NCBI RefSeq assembly: GCF_001469025.1
Contig: NZ_LNIZ01000007.1
Span: forward strand, 1 to 64,000
Length of the DNA: 64,000 nucleotides
Direction: 5' to 3'
Source of the DNA: Trueperella bernardiae
Lineage (GTDB): Bacteria; Actinomycetota; Actinomycetes; Actinomycetales; Actinomycetaceae
Shown: positions 16,511 to 25,800 of the stretch, in pieces
Numbering within the stretch: the stretch's first letter is position 1
Layout: every line of letters starts with the position of its first letter
Translations under genes and position numbers: made by a program
The notes under the pieces: model-generated
Seen by the model: only the letters and a program-made list of their open reading frames with translations
Told to the model about the DNA's origin: nothing
Databases searched by the model: none

Positions 16511-17869
16511 GTGGACTCGCTCTTTTTGTGGGAGATAGGAACTCCCATTGTGTACGTGACATGGCTGGTGGTGTTCGTCGCGCAGGTGGCGATCGCGGAG
16601 GTGCATCGCAGGTGGCCGTGGACGGTGTTTGTGCTGTGGACGGTGGGTGGCGTGCTCGCGATGCCGTTCGCGATCAAGTATGCGATCCCGATCGTGGGCT
16701 GGTTCCCGTTCGGCAAGTTCGCGATCATGGTGGCCACCGCCACGATGACCGGCTATCTGCTGTGGTACGGCAAGCGCAACCCGCTCAAGGCCCACCGTTA
16801 CGCGATCTGGTTTGGTGTGGCGCTTTGGCTGGGGTTGGCCCTCAACATCATGGAGGCCAACATCCGCGACATCACAATTTTCTTCGAGGCCGACACGTAT
16901 AACGCCTGCGCCGCCGACCCGGCCTGCCTGCAGGCGATCAACGACGGCTCGGCCCGCGACATGCTGGCCGGCCTGCCCGAGGCCCGCGGGATCACCGCCA
17001 CCCTCCACAGTCCCGAGTGGTACCAGGCGCTCGCCGCGAACTTCGAAGCGAACAACGTGGGCATCGACCCGGCCACCGGCTTCCGCACGATTGGCGGGTA
17101 CTGGAACATCATCACCGCGATTGGCGGGTACTGGAACATCATCACGATCACGGGTCTGGGCAAGATCATGATCACCTCGCCGGGCATGAAGAAGGCCAAC
17201 GGCAAGGACAAGGTGCGCGGGCTGATCTGGGTTGACATGGTCTGGCCGTGGGTCATCGCCTATGACCTGTGGAACCACGCCTTCCTCTACAACTCCCTGT
17301 CCGACTACACGTGGTACGCCACGCTCGCCCTGCTGTTGGCGTGCACGATCCCAGCGTTCACGTGGGCGCGCGGGCAGTGGATCTGGTTCCGCTGCTTCAC
17401 CCTCATGTTCTGGATCGCGGTGAACAACCTGCTCGCCGAGTTCTTCGTGCCGCCGGGGAAGATGCACAACTTCTCCACGATGGACCCGTTCGCCAACGAG
17501 GTGTGCGCGTGGGCGGCGCTGATTTCCAACGTGGCGTTGTTCGTCTACTGGATTTACAAGATGGTTAAAACTGGCCGTCACCCGCTACGCGACGGCCTGT
17601 ACCACGAGCACAAGGAGTTCCGCGACATCGTCAAGGACAATTTCGACGACGCCGACAAGTACTTCCTGGTCGACACGATCAAGGAAACCCCGGCCGAGCT
17701 GGGCTTCGAGCCCGAATCGCCAACCCCTCCCGCGCACGGCTGGGTGGGCTGGATGCCCTGGTGGAAGGAAGACAAGCGCTACCCCAAGCCGCGCACGCCG
17801 ATGTCTGCCGACCCGCGCCTCATTGAGAAGGGCGTTAAGGCCGACCCCCGTTGGGACGTGAAGAAGTAA
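16511..17869 (+). CDS. Polytopic membrane protein, DUF5692-like (paralogue B)
   Basis: 452 residues, longer than paralogue A because of a polar insertion (about residues 125-190, containing a Cys pair in YNACAADPACLQ) and a longer C-terminal tail. The start is GTG 16511, giving MDSLFLWEIGTP, with TAGGAGA six bases upstream. About eight membrane helices are visible, and the NIMEANIRD and YDLWNHAFLYNSLSDYTWY motifs are shared with paralogue A. A 30-bp in-frame tandem duplication (17090-17149) repeats the ten residues IGGYWNIITA at a helix end. The extra loop with two Cys may lie outside the cell. Function is unknown. Confidence 0.75.
   Translation: MDSLFLWEIGTPIVYVTWLVVFVAQVAIAEVHRRWPWTVFVLWTVGGVLAMPFAIKYAIPIVGWFPFGKFAIMVATATMTGYLLWYGKRNPLKAHRYAIWFGVALWLGLALNIMEANIRDITIFFEADTYNACAADPACLQAINDGSARDMLAGLPEARGITATLHSPEWYQALAANFEANNVGIDPATGFRTIGGYWNIITAIGGYWNIITITGLGKIMITSPGMKKANGKDKVRGLIWVDMVWPWVIAYDLWNHAFLYNSLSDYTWYATLALLLACTIPAFTWARGQWIWFRCFTLMFWIAVNNLLAEFFVPPGKMHNFSTMDPFANEVCAWAALISNVALFVYWIYKMVKTGRHPLRDGLYHEHKEFRDIVKDNFDDADKYFLVDTIKETPAELGFEPESPTPPAHGWVGWMPWWKEDKRYPKPRTPMSADPRLIEKGVKADPRWDVKK
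17090..17149 (+). repeat. In-frame 30-bp tandem duplication
   Basis: Two near-identical 30-bp units (17090-17119 and 17120-17149, differing only at the last three bases) encode IGGYWNIITA then IGGYWNIITI. Paralogue A has a single copy (GGPWNIMNG) at the matching place, so this duplication is probably recent and specific to paralogue B. Confidence 0.85.
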
Positions 17870-17906
17870 CTGGGACATGAACCAGTGACTGGGACGTGAA
17901 GAAGTA
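17852..17906 (+). repeat. Three 19-bp tandem repeats over the stop codon
   Basis: TGGGACGTGAAGAAGTA occurs at 17852-17868 and 17890-17906, with a diverged copy (TGGGACATGAACCAGTG) at 17871, all in 19-bp register. The first copy contains the last codons of DUF5692-like paralogue B, and the later copies lie just after its stop. Confidence 0.8.
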
Positions 17907-17921
17907 GCTGCACGCTCAGCA

Positions 17922-17957
17922 GGCGAGGGCCCCGGGATCGCTCCCGGGGCCCTCGCC
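17922..17957. terminator. Bidirectional terminator hairpin
   Basis: A 16-bp perfect GC-rich stem (17922-17937 with 17942-17957) closes a four-base loop between the convergent DUF5692-like gene and lutC. T-runs are poor on both sides, but the position and stability support a shared terminator. Confidence 0.7.
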
Positions 17958-17975
17958 CTGTTGCCTACGTGTGGC

Positions 17976-18599
17976 CTACCGCTCGACGATGATCACCCGC
18001 AGGTTGCGCGGCCCGTGCACCCCGTCCACGCGCACCAGCTCGATGTCCGAGGTGGCCGACGGGCCCGCGATCCACGTGGTGGGCCGGGTGGGGTTCTCGC
18101 CCAGCACGGCCACGGCCTCGGGGAGGGTGGCCTTGATGGCGTCGGCTTCGAGCACGACGACGTGCGTGTCCGGCACCAGCGTGATCGCGCGCCGGCCCTG
18201 ATCGGGCTGGCCGTCAAGCATGATCGTGCCCGAGTTAGCCACGGCCACGCGCGAGGCGGTGAGGACGGCGTCGATGGAATCAAGCTCGGCCTTGGAAAGC
18301 GCCGGCTCGTCCACGCGAACCTCCCGGCCCTTGCCGGCGGCCTCCTGCCACTCGGCGGGCAGGCCGGCGGGCACTACCACGCTCGAGCAGTCGTCGAGCA
18401 GCTCGTCGATCGCGGCGGCGATCCCGTCCGGACTCACGCGCTTGACCACCGCGGTGTAGTCGATAAGGGCCTCTTCCATCTCGTCGATGACGACCGCGCG
18501 CGAGGCGTCGGTGCCGAAGCGGTAGTCGCGCGGGATCTCCGGGGTGGGGATCGGGCCGACGTTACGGATGCGGTTCAAAATCACGTCCTTGGCGCTCAT
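17976..18599 (-). CDS. lutC: Lactate utilization protein C (LUD domain)
   Basis: 207-residue LUD-domain protein, the third subunit of the LutABC L-lactate oxidation system, which feeds electrons from lactate into the respiratory chain. The domain includes the VVVPAGLPAEW strand-turn, the VAVANSGTIMLDGQPDQGRRAITLVPDTHVVVLEAD core and the C-terminal RNLRVIIVER. The start overlaps the end of lutB by four bases. It is the last gene of the minus-strand operon lctP-lutA-lutB-lutC and ends before a strong hairpin. Confidence 0.88.
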   Translation of the reverse strand: MSAKDVILNRIRNVGPIPTPEIPRDYRFGTDASRAVVIDEMEEALIDYTAVVKRVSPDGIAAAIDELLDDCSSVVVPAGLPAEWQEAAGKGREVRVDEPALSKAELDSIDAVLTASRVAVANSGTIMLDGQPDQGRRAITLVPDTHVVVLEADAIKATLPEAVAVLGENPTRPTTWIAGPSATSDIELVRVDGVHGPRNLRVIIVER

Positions 18600-20191
18600 C
18601 GCGCACCTCCTTCATGGCCGCCACAGCAGCCCTCCGAGCCTTTGCCACCGCAGCAGCCCTCTTCGTGCCACCAATCGCGGAAGGATTGTGCGGGCGGGGC
18701 GGGGATGTCGCGGGCGCGGGTCCAGTCCTTGGCCACCGGCAGGGGCAGGTAGCCGATCTTGCGATCCTTGCCGGCGGCCACACGGCCGGTGGTCACGGCC
18801 TTGCCGGCCGCCTCCATGGCCTTGCCCGATCTCATGATCTTGGACGTGGCCTTCATGCCGATGTCCCACTTGTCGGGGATGCCGCCCCGGTTGGCTTCGG
18901 CGTACTTGTGGCGCAGGTGGACCAGGATGTCGGGGATGTTGATCTTGACCGGGCACACGTCGTAGCACGCCCCACACAGGGTCGAGGCGAACGGGAGTGT
19001 GGAGGCCGGGTCCTTGCGGTCCGTGGCGCCCAGCAGCTGCGGGGTGAGGATCGCGCCGATCGGCCCGGGGTAGACCGAATTGTAGGCGTGCCCGCCCGTC
19101 ACCCGGTACACGGGGCAGATGTTCATGCAGGCCGCGCAGCGGATGCATTTGAGGGCTTCACGGCCCACCGGGTCGTGCAGCACGTTGGTGCGCCCGTTGT
19201 CCATGAGGATGAGGTGGAACTCCTGCGGGCCGTCGCCCTCCGTGACGCCCGTCCAGAAGGAGGTGTAGGGGTTCATGCGCTCGCCGGTGGCGGAGCGGGG
19301 CAGGAGCTGGGAGAACACCTCGATGTCCTGGAAGTGCGGCACCAGCTTTTCGATGCCCATGACCGTGATGAGGGTTTCGGGCAGGGTGAGGCACATGCGG
19401 CCGTTGCCCTCGGATTCGTAGATCGCCACGGTCCCGGTCTCGGCCACGCCGATGTTCGCGCCCGAGATCGCCACCTTCGCGGAGAGGAACTTCTTGCGCA
19501 GGTGGGCGCGGGCCGCCATGGCGAGCACGCGCGGCTCGTGGGTGAGCTCCCCGGCGTCGTCCATGCGCGCCTCGAAGATCGCCTTGACCTCGGCGCGGTT
19601 GCGGTGGATCGCGGGCACGACGACGTGCGAGGGCATGTCCTCCGACAGCTGGACGATCATCTCGGCCAGGTCGGTCTCCCACGCCTGGATCCCGCGCTCG
19701 CCCAGGTATTCGTTGAGGTTGATCTCCTGCGTGGCCATGGACTTGACCTTGACCACCTCGTCCACGCCCTTCGCCTTGACCAGGTCGTAGACGATGCGGT
19801 TGGCCTCATCGGCGTCGCGCGCCCAGTGCACGACGCCGCCCTTGGCGGTCACGTTCGCCTCGAACTGTTCGAGCAGCTCGACCCAGTTCGCGGCCACGGT
19901 GCGCTTGATGTTCGACGCCGATTCGCGCAGCGCCTCCCAGTCGGGCATTTCCTCCACGCGCGTGTTGCGCTTGGTGCGGATCTTGCCGGTGGCATACCCG
20001 AGGTTGCGCCGCATCTGCGTGTTGCGCAGGGTTTCCTCTGAGCCTTCACGGAAGGACTGACCCCAGCGGAGCGGGTCGTTGGGAATGGGGTGGCCGGGCA
20101 CCCAGCCGAGCTCGGTTTCGGCGATGTCCTTTTCGGCCCAGTCGGCGGGGTTGAGCCCCAGCTTCGAGCCCAGTTCCTTGATGTTCAACAT
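18596..20191 (-). CDS. lutB: Iron-sulfur lactate utilization protein B
   Basis: 531 residues. The N-terminal LUD-type domain (about 60-300) contains the segment GANIGVAETGTVAIYESEGNGRM. It is followed by two ferredoxin-type clusters (CIRCAACMNICPVYR around 353 and CGACYDVCPVKINIPD around 403) that hold two 4Fe-4S centres. This is the electron-transferring core of LutABC. The final 20 residues are unusual: a Gly- and Cys-rich tail with two CCGG motifs (GCCGGKGSEGCCGGHEGG), not expected from the family as I know it. The stop overlaps the lutC start, and its own start overlaps the lutA stop. Confidence 0.9.
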   Translation of the reverse strand: MLNIKELGSKLGLNPADWAEKDIAETELGWVPGHPIPNDPLRWGQSFREGSEETLRNTQMRRNLGYATGKIRTKRNTRVEEMPDWEALRESASNIKRTVAANWVELLEQFEANVTAKGGVVHWARDADEANRIVYDLVKAKGVDEVVKVKSMATQEINLNEYLGERGIQAWETDLAEMIVQLSEDMPSHVVVPAIHRNRAEVKAIFEARMDDAGELTHEPRVLAMAARAHLRKKFLSAKVAISGANIGVAETGTVAIYESEGNGRMCLTLPETLITVMGIEKLVPHFQDIEVFSQLLPRSATGERMNPYTSFWTGVTEGDGPQEFHLILMDNGRTNVLHDPVGREALKCIRCAACMNICPVYRVTGGHAYNSVYPGPIGAILTPQLLGATDRKDPASTLPFASTLCGACYDVCPVKINIPDILVHLRHKYAEANRGGIPDKWDIGMKATSKIMRSGKAMEAAGKAVTTGRVAAGKDRKIGYLPLPVAKDWTRARDIPAPPAQSFRDWWHEEGCCGGKGSEGCCGGHEGGAR

Positions 20192-20979
20192 TAGGCACCT
20201 ACCTTCGTGGTTGTGGCCGGGGCGATGAACGGGTCATCCTGGCTGCCGGCGAGCACCTCGGCCAGGTGCATGGCGCGGATTCCGGAGCGTGTGCGGGACA
20301 GGCCGCCGGCGATGTTCATGAGGCACGAGTAGTCGCCGGCCACGAGGATTTCGGCGCCGGTGGACTTGATGTTGGCCATCTTGTCGGTGAGCATGGCCGA
20401 GGACACGTCGGGGTTCTTCACCGAGAACGTGCCGCCGAAGCCGCAGCACACGTCGGCGTCGGGAAGCGGGACGTAGTCGATGCCCTCCACGGCCTGGATG
20501 AGCTGGAGCGGCTTGTCGCCCACCTTTGCCACGCGCAGCGAGTGGCAGGTGGTGTGGTAGGTGACGCGGTGGGGGAAGTAGGCCCCGACGTCGACCATGC
20601 CGAGCACGTCCACGATGAGTTCGGGCAGGTCGTACGTCTTCTCGGCGATCTTCTCGGCCTTGGTGGCGAGGTCCGTGTGGCCGAGTTCGCGGGCCACCAT
20701 CGCCTGCTGGGTGCGGATCGAGCCGGTGCACGAGCCGGAGGGGGCCACGATCGCGTCCCACTCGCCGTCGAGCACGGGGGCGAACGTGCGCACGTGATTC
20801 TCAATGAGGGGCAGGGCCTCGGGGTAGTAGCCGGTGTTGATGTGCATCTGGCCGCAACATGCCTGATCCTCGGGGAAGACGACCTCGTGGCCGAGGCGGC
20901 GGAGGAGATGCACCGTTGCTTGCGCGGCCTGCGGGAACATGAGGTCGTTCATGCAGGTGGAGAAAAGCGCGATTCTCAT
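20191..20979 (-). CDS. lutA: Lactate utilization protein A (CCG domain)
   Basis: 262-residue protein with two cysteine-rich CCG domains typical of LutA and the GlcF/HdrB group. The first has CMNDLMFP and ACCGQMHINTGY, the second TYHTTCHSLR and DVCCGFGGTFSVK; these Cys residues ligate iron-sulfur clusters. It acts with LutB and LutC to oxidise lactate to pyruvate at the membrane face. A longer open frame runs upstream to 22365 but lies inside the permease gene in another frame; the real start is at MRIALFS. It follows the lactate permease by 11 bases and overlaps lutB by one. Confidence 0.9.
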   Translation of the reverse strand: MRIALFSTCMNDLMFPQAAQATVHLLRRLGHEVVFPEDQACCGQMHINTGYYPEALPLIENHVRTFAPVLDGEWDAIVAPSGSCTGSIRTQQAMVARELGHTDLATKAEKIAEKTYDLPELIVDVLGMVDVGAYFPHRVTYHTTCHSLRVAKVGDKPLQLIQAVEGIDYVPLPDADVCCGFGGTFSVKNPDVSSAMLTDKMANIKSTGAEILVAGDYSCLMNIAGGLSRTRSGIRAMHLAEVLAGSQDDPFIAPATTTKVGA

Positions 20980-20990
20980 GGTGAACCTTT

Positions 20991-22640
20991 CTATGCGATG
21001 AGGAATCCGAGGATTCCGTTGGAGGCGAGGACCGTGATGAGGCCCAGCAGGACGATGAGGGTAAGAGAGTAGGGGGCGGCCTTGCGCAAGATTTCCGACT
21101 CGGAGCCCTCGGACTTCACGGCGCCTGCCGCGATCGCGAGGTTCTGGGGGCTGACGATTTTGCCGATGCCGCCGCCGATCTCGTTGACGCCGAGGAGGAG
21201 GCGGGTGGGCAGGTCGGCCGCCTGGGCGGCGGTGGCCTGCAGGTTTCCGAACAGGGCGCCGGCCGAGGTGGCCGAGCCGGTCACGGCGGTGCCGATCCAG
21301 CCGAGCATGGGGGAGAGGAAGGCGAAGGCGGCGCCCGTGCCGGCCAGCCACGCGCCGATCGCCACGGTCTGGCCGGAGAAGTTCATGACGTAGGCCAGGG
21401 CCATGACCAGGCAGATCGTGAGGATCGCGATGCGCAGGTTGACCACGGTGGTGACGAGCGTGCGCATGCCGGTGGCAAACGGCAGCTCGAAACGTCCCTC
21501 CGAGCGCGAGTACGCGATCGCCACCACCAGACCGGTGAAGAAGAGCATCGTGCCGGGCGAGGACAGCCAGGGCAGGGTGAAGGTCACCGACGTGTTCTGC
21601 TGGCCGTTCAGCCCCATGACGTCGGCCAGGCCCGGCCAGACGAAGGAGATGTCGGTGGAGGCCAGGGCGGCCGGCACGTCCACCCCGATGCGCCACAGCT
21701 TGGCCACCGCGAAGACGATGACCACCAGCCAGTACGGCAGGAGGCCGAGCATGATCCGGCTGCCCGAAAGTTGCTCGGTGGGCGCGGGGGAACGCAAGTC
21801 CTCGGGCGTCGTCGGCGTCCAAAAACGTAGCAGCGCGGCGAGCGCGGCGAAGGAGAGCAGGGAGCCGACCACGGCGGCGAGCTCGTAGGACAGGAAGTTG
21901 GAGGTGAGCCCCACGCCGGCGGCCATGCCGGCCCAGGCGACGATCGCGGCGAGCCAGCCGTCCTTGATCCCGCGCATGCCGTCCATGATGAACAGCATGA
22001 GGAAGGGGACGATGATGAGCAGGATCGGGGTGATGCGGCCCATGGTGGCGCCCACCAGGTTCGGGTCTTCGCCGCCGAGTTTGGCCACGGTGGTGACCGG
22101 GATCGCCATCGCGCCGAACCCGACGTTGAGAGCGTTGCCTACCATGACGGCGAGCGCGGCGCGGATCGGGGGCAGGCCGAGCGCCCACATCATCGTGCAG
22201 GCGATCGCCACGGGGGCGCCGAAGCCGGCCAGGCCCTCGAGTAGGCCGCAGAACGCGTAGCCGATGAGGAGGCCCTGGATGCGCTTGTCTCCTTTGCCCA
22301 CGGCCGAGAAGACGGCCTGGACGTCGGCGGCGCGGCCGGAGCGGTCGGTGAGGTTGTACAGCCACACGGCCATCACCACGATGTAGATGATCGGGATGAG
22401 GCCGAAGGCCGCGCCTTCAACGGCGGACATGCCCGCCATCGCCGCCGGCATGTCGAAGCCGACCGTGGCCACGATCAGCGCCACCACAAGGGCGCCGAGC
22501 GCGCACCAGTGTGTGGGGATGGAAAACACCCCGAGCGCGACGAAGAAGAATACGAGGGGCAGGAGGCTAACAAGAGCAGTGATCAGCGACGACCCGGCGA
22601 TCGCCGTGGTCGAAGGCTGAAAGAGTGTAAGCGCAATCAT
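20991..22640 (-). CDS. lctP: L-lactate permease
   Basis: 549-residue polytopic membrane protein of the LctP family (about 13 hydrophobic segments) that imports lactate with protons. Family hallmarks are SAVEGAAFGLIPIIYIVVMAVWLYNL near the N-terminus, LLEGLAGFGAPVAI in the middle, and INEIGGG-type and LPMLGWIGTAVTGSATSAGALFGNLQ-like segments near the end. The second Met (MIALTLFQ) is chosen as start because AAGG ends immediately before the first ATG and six bases before the second. It is the first gene of lctP-lutABC. I saw no adjacent GntR-type regulator. Confidence 0.9.
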   Translation of the reverse strand: MIALTLFQPSTTAIAGSSLITALVSLLPLVFFFVALGVFSIPTHWCALGALVVALIVATVGFDMPAAMAGMSAVEGAAFGLIPIIYIVVMAVWLYNLTDRSGRAADVQAVFSAVGKGDKRIQGLLIGYAFCGLLEGLAGFGAPVAIACTMMWALGLPPIRAALAVMVGNALNVGFGAMAIPVTTVAKLGGEDPNLVGATMGRITPILLIIVPFLMLFIMDGMRGIKDGWLAAIVAWAGMAAGVGLTSNFLSYELAAVVGSLLSFAALAALLRFWTPTTPEDLRSPAPTEQLSGSRIMLGLLPYWLVVIVFAVAKLWRIGVDVPAALASTDISFVWPGLADVMGLNGQQNTSVTFTLPWLSSPGTMLFFTGLVVAIAYSRSEGRFELPFATGMRTLVTTVVNLRIAILTICLVMALAYVMNFSGQTVAIGAWLAGTGAAFAFLSPMLGWIGTAVTGSATSAGALFGNLQATAAQAADLPTRLLLGVNEIGGGIGKIVSPQNLAIAAGAVKSEGSESEILRKAAPYSLTLIVLLGLITVLASNGILGFLIA

Positions 22641-22736
22641 AAACATCCTTGTTGTCGATTTCTTCTCCCTACCTTAGTGAAACACTTCGCGCGCACATAG
22701 CCAGGATCTGGGAAAATGTCCGTCTTTACGTCAGAG

Positions 22737-22750
22737 TTTGCTTGCGCAAA
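22737..22750. promoter_or_regulatory. Small palindrome in lctP-lysX divergent region
   Basis: TTTGC-TTGC-GCAAA lies about 95 bp upstream of lctP and 82 bp upstream of lysX. It could be an operator for the lactate operon, but the half-site is only five bases and chance is a real alternative. Confidence 0.25.
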
Positions 22751-22819
22751 TCGTGAGGTCTGAGGAGGGCGGTCCCGCGGCTGTACCACGGTATGACGGG
22801 CGCGCAGAGGGTCGAGTCA

Positions 22820-22825
22820 TAGGAT
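22820..22825 (+). promoter_or_regulatory. -10 box for leaderless lysX transcript
   Basis: TAGGAT ends six bases before the ATG at 22832, placing the probable transcription start on the first base of the start codon. Confidence 0.5.
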
Positions 22826-22831
22826 TGTCCT

Positions 22832-25800
22832 ATGCATACATCGATGGACGTGGACCTACCGTGTCAGCCCGCGCGCGCCAGCCAAGAGGCAGTCGCGCGT
22901 TTCTTCACCTTCCTCCTTCAGGTGGTGGCCGTGTGGAATATCGTGGGCCTGCTGGTTGAGCGCATCGCTCCCGGCACCGCGGCCGCGATCTCGGACTTCT
23001 TTTGGCTGACGAACATCTACTCCGACCCCTCCCTCATCTGGGGCCTCATCAACGCCATGCTGGCCTCCGGCTTCATGCGCCGCCAGCGCGCCGCGATGAT
23101 TGGCTTCCTCGTCGTCTTCCAGGTGACCACCCTCGCCCTTGCCGTGGCGGTCATCCCAATGTGGCACGACCTTGCCGAGCTGGGCGTGGAGCGCCTGGAA
23201 TACTTCCTCTTTGTCGCCGCCACACTCTTCGCACTCGCGTCGATCATCGTGCTGTTGTGGGCGCGCGCGGCGTTCCCGGGGCGGCTCGTACGCGGGGCAT
23301 GGTGGCGGGCGCTCGCGGTCGGCCTCGGCGGGCTTGGCCTGGGATTCGGGTACGGCTTCCTCAGCGCCGTCATGGTCCACCACATGCCCTACCTCGACGC
23401 GGCGAAGTGGGCGGCCGCCGCGATCGTTAGCGCCGACCCGACCGGCCACCCCTACGACGTTTCCTACGACGCCGGCTGGTGGACCTTCCTCATCGTTGAG
23501 ATCATCGTGGTCGCCGGCCTGCTTGGCGCGATCTCCACCTTCTTTCGCGCCGACGCCCGCCAGGTGGCCCGCCAGGTTGATTCGGCGGTCACCGCGCGCA
23601 CGATACTCCTTCACGATGACGACGCCGACTCCCTGTCCTACTTCGCCACCCGCGACGACCGCCGGCTCACCACCAGCCCCAACGGCCGGGCGGCGATCTC
23701 GTGGAAGGTGACCAACGGCGTGGCGTTGGCGGGCGGCGACCCGCTGGGTGATCGGCGCTCGTGGCCGGAGGCGATTGCCACCTGGCAGTTGGTGGCCCGC
23801 CGCTACAGTTGGGTGCCCGCCGTTATTTCCGCCTCCGAAGAGGGCGCCCGCGCCTACCAGGACGCCGGCATGCACCTCATCGCGATGGGGGATGAGTCGG
23901 TCATCTACCCCGCCGACTTCTCCCTGTCGAAGAACAAGCCCGTCCGCCGCGCGATCGCCGGCCCGCGCAATGCGGGCTACACCGTGAAGATCCGCCGCCA
24001 GGAGGAGATCGACGCCGCCGAGCTGGCCGAGCTGGCCGCCTGCGCCGAGCGTTGGCGCGTGGGCGACGAGCGCGGCTTCTCCATGGCGCTCGGCCGGCTG
24101 GGCGACCCGCGCGACCCCCGCATCCTCGTCGTCACCGCCCACGACGCCGGGGGCGAGGTCCGCTCCCTTCTCACGTTCGTACCGTGGGGCAAGCGCGGGG
24201 TGTCGCTGGACCTCATGCGCCGCTCGCCGGACGCGGCCTCCGGCGTCAACGAGCTCATGATGACCGAGCTCATGCAGAACGCCGAAAACCTTGCGATTGA
24301 CCGTATCTCGCTCAACTTCGCCATGTTCCGCTCGGCCTTCGAGGTCAGCGAGCGCGTGGGCGCCACCCCGTTGCAGCGCCTCAACTACCGCATCCTCATG
24401 CTGGCCTCGCGCTGGTGGCAGTTGCACTCGCTGTACGAGTCGAACGCCAAGTACAACCCGGTGTGGAAGCGCCGCCTCATGTGTTACAGCTCGGCCCAGC
24501 AACTCACCCGTACCCTCATCGCGTGCGGGCGGGCCGAAGGCTTCGTGCCCGACGCCCCCCAGGCCTTCCGCCGCCGCAACGCCGCCCAGGAGTCGGCAAC
24601 GTATGTGGGCGACGTTGTGGCGCGCATGCAACCTATCCTCGACGAGCTGCTCAACCCGCCTGCGATCGAGCCCAAGCGCAACGAGCAGCAGCGCGTGCGA
24701 ATCGCCAAGCTCGCCACCCTTGAGGCGGCCGGCATGGATGCCTACCCGCCCGCCGTCTCGCACACGGCCTCGATCGCGCAGGTCAAGCGGGGTCCGGTTG
24801 CGTTCGGGCCTGGCGCGGACGCAACGGGCGCTGTTGACGCGACGGGCGCGGACGGCGTCGTGGGCGAGATCTCGATCGTGGGGCGCATCCTGCGCATCCG
24901 CGACCACGGCGGCATCATTTTCGCCGATCTGCGCGAGGGCACCGACGAGCTGCAGATCAGCCTCGAGCGCTCAGGCGCGGCCGACATGGCGCTGTGGCGT
25001 GCGGGCGTGGACCGTGGGGACGTGGTGTCCGTGACCGGGCGCCTCGGCGTCTCCCGTACCGGCGAGCCCACCTTCGCAGTGGAGTCTTGGACCATGGCGG
25101 CGAAGTCGCTGGTGGCGCCGCCGGACAAGTTCCGCGGCGTGGCCGACCCCGAGGCCCGCCTGCGCAACCGCCACATGTACCTGGCCACCGACGCGGGGGC
25201 GTGGACGCGCCTGTACACGAGGTCGGCGGCGGTGAAGGCCGTGCGCGACTTCCTGGCCGTCCGGGACTACATCGAGGTCGAGACCCCGATCCTCCAACGC
25301 GTGCACGGCGGCGCGAACGCCCGTCCGTTCGCCACCCACATCAACGCTTACGACCTCAACCTCACCATGCGTATCGCCCCCGAACTGTTCCTCAAGCGGC
25401 TGTGCGTGGCGGGCGTGGAGCGTGTGTTCGAACTCGGACGCAACTTCCGCAATGAGGGCGCCGACTCCACGCACAACCCCGAGTTCACGTCGCTCGAGGC
25501 ATACGAGGCCTACGGCGACTACCTCACGATGCGCGACCTCACCCGCGAGCTCATCATCGCCGCCGCCACCGCGGTGCACGGCTCGCCGCGCGTGCCGCGC
25601 CCGGGCGGCGGCTGGCTCGATATCTCCGGCCCGTGGCGCTCAATCACGGTTCACGACGCCGTCTCCGAGGCCTGCGGCCAGCGCGTCACCGCCGAGACGA
25701 GCGCGGAGGAGCTGCGTGAGCTGTGCAAGAAGTTCGACATCGAGGTGGGCCTGCACGCTACGCCCGGCGCGATGGTGACCGAGCTGTACGACGAGCTGGT

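Noticed and set aside
18614-20041. 475-codon plus-strand frame antisense to lutB
   Set aside because: It mirrors lutB codon positions in GC-rich DNA and has no recognisable motif. The lutB protein on the other strand is unambiguous.
21000-22365. Upstream extension of lutA to 22365, giving a 724-residue frame
   Set aside because: The extension lies within lctP in another frame and is Arg/His/Pro-rich. LutA proteins begin at the MRIALFSTC-type sequence.
22856-24907. 683-codon minus-strand frame antisense to lysX
   Set aside because: Composition is that of a shadow frame (Arg/Gly/Val/His-rich, no domains), and lysX is certain.
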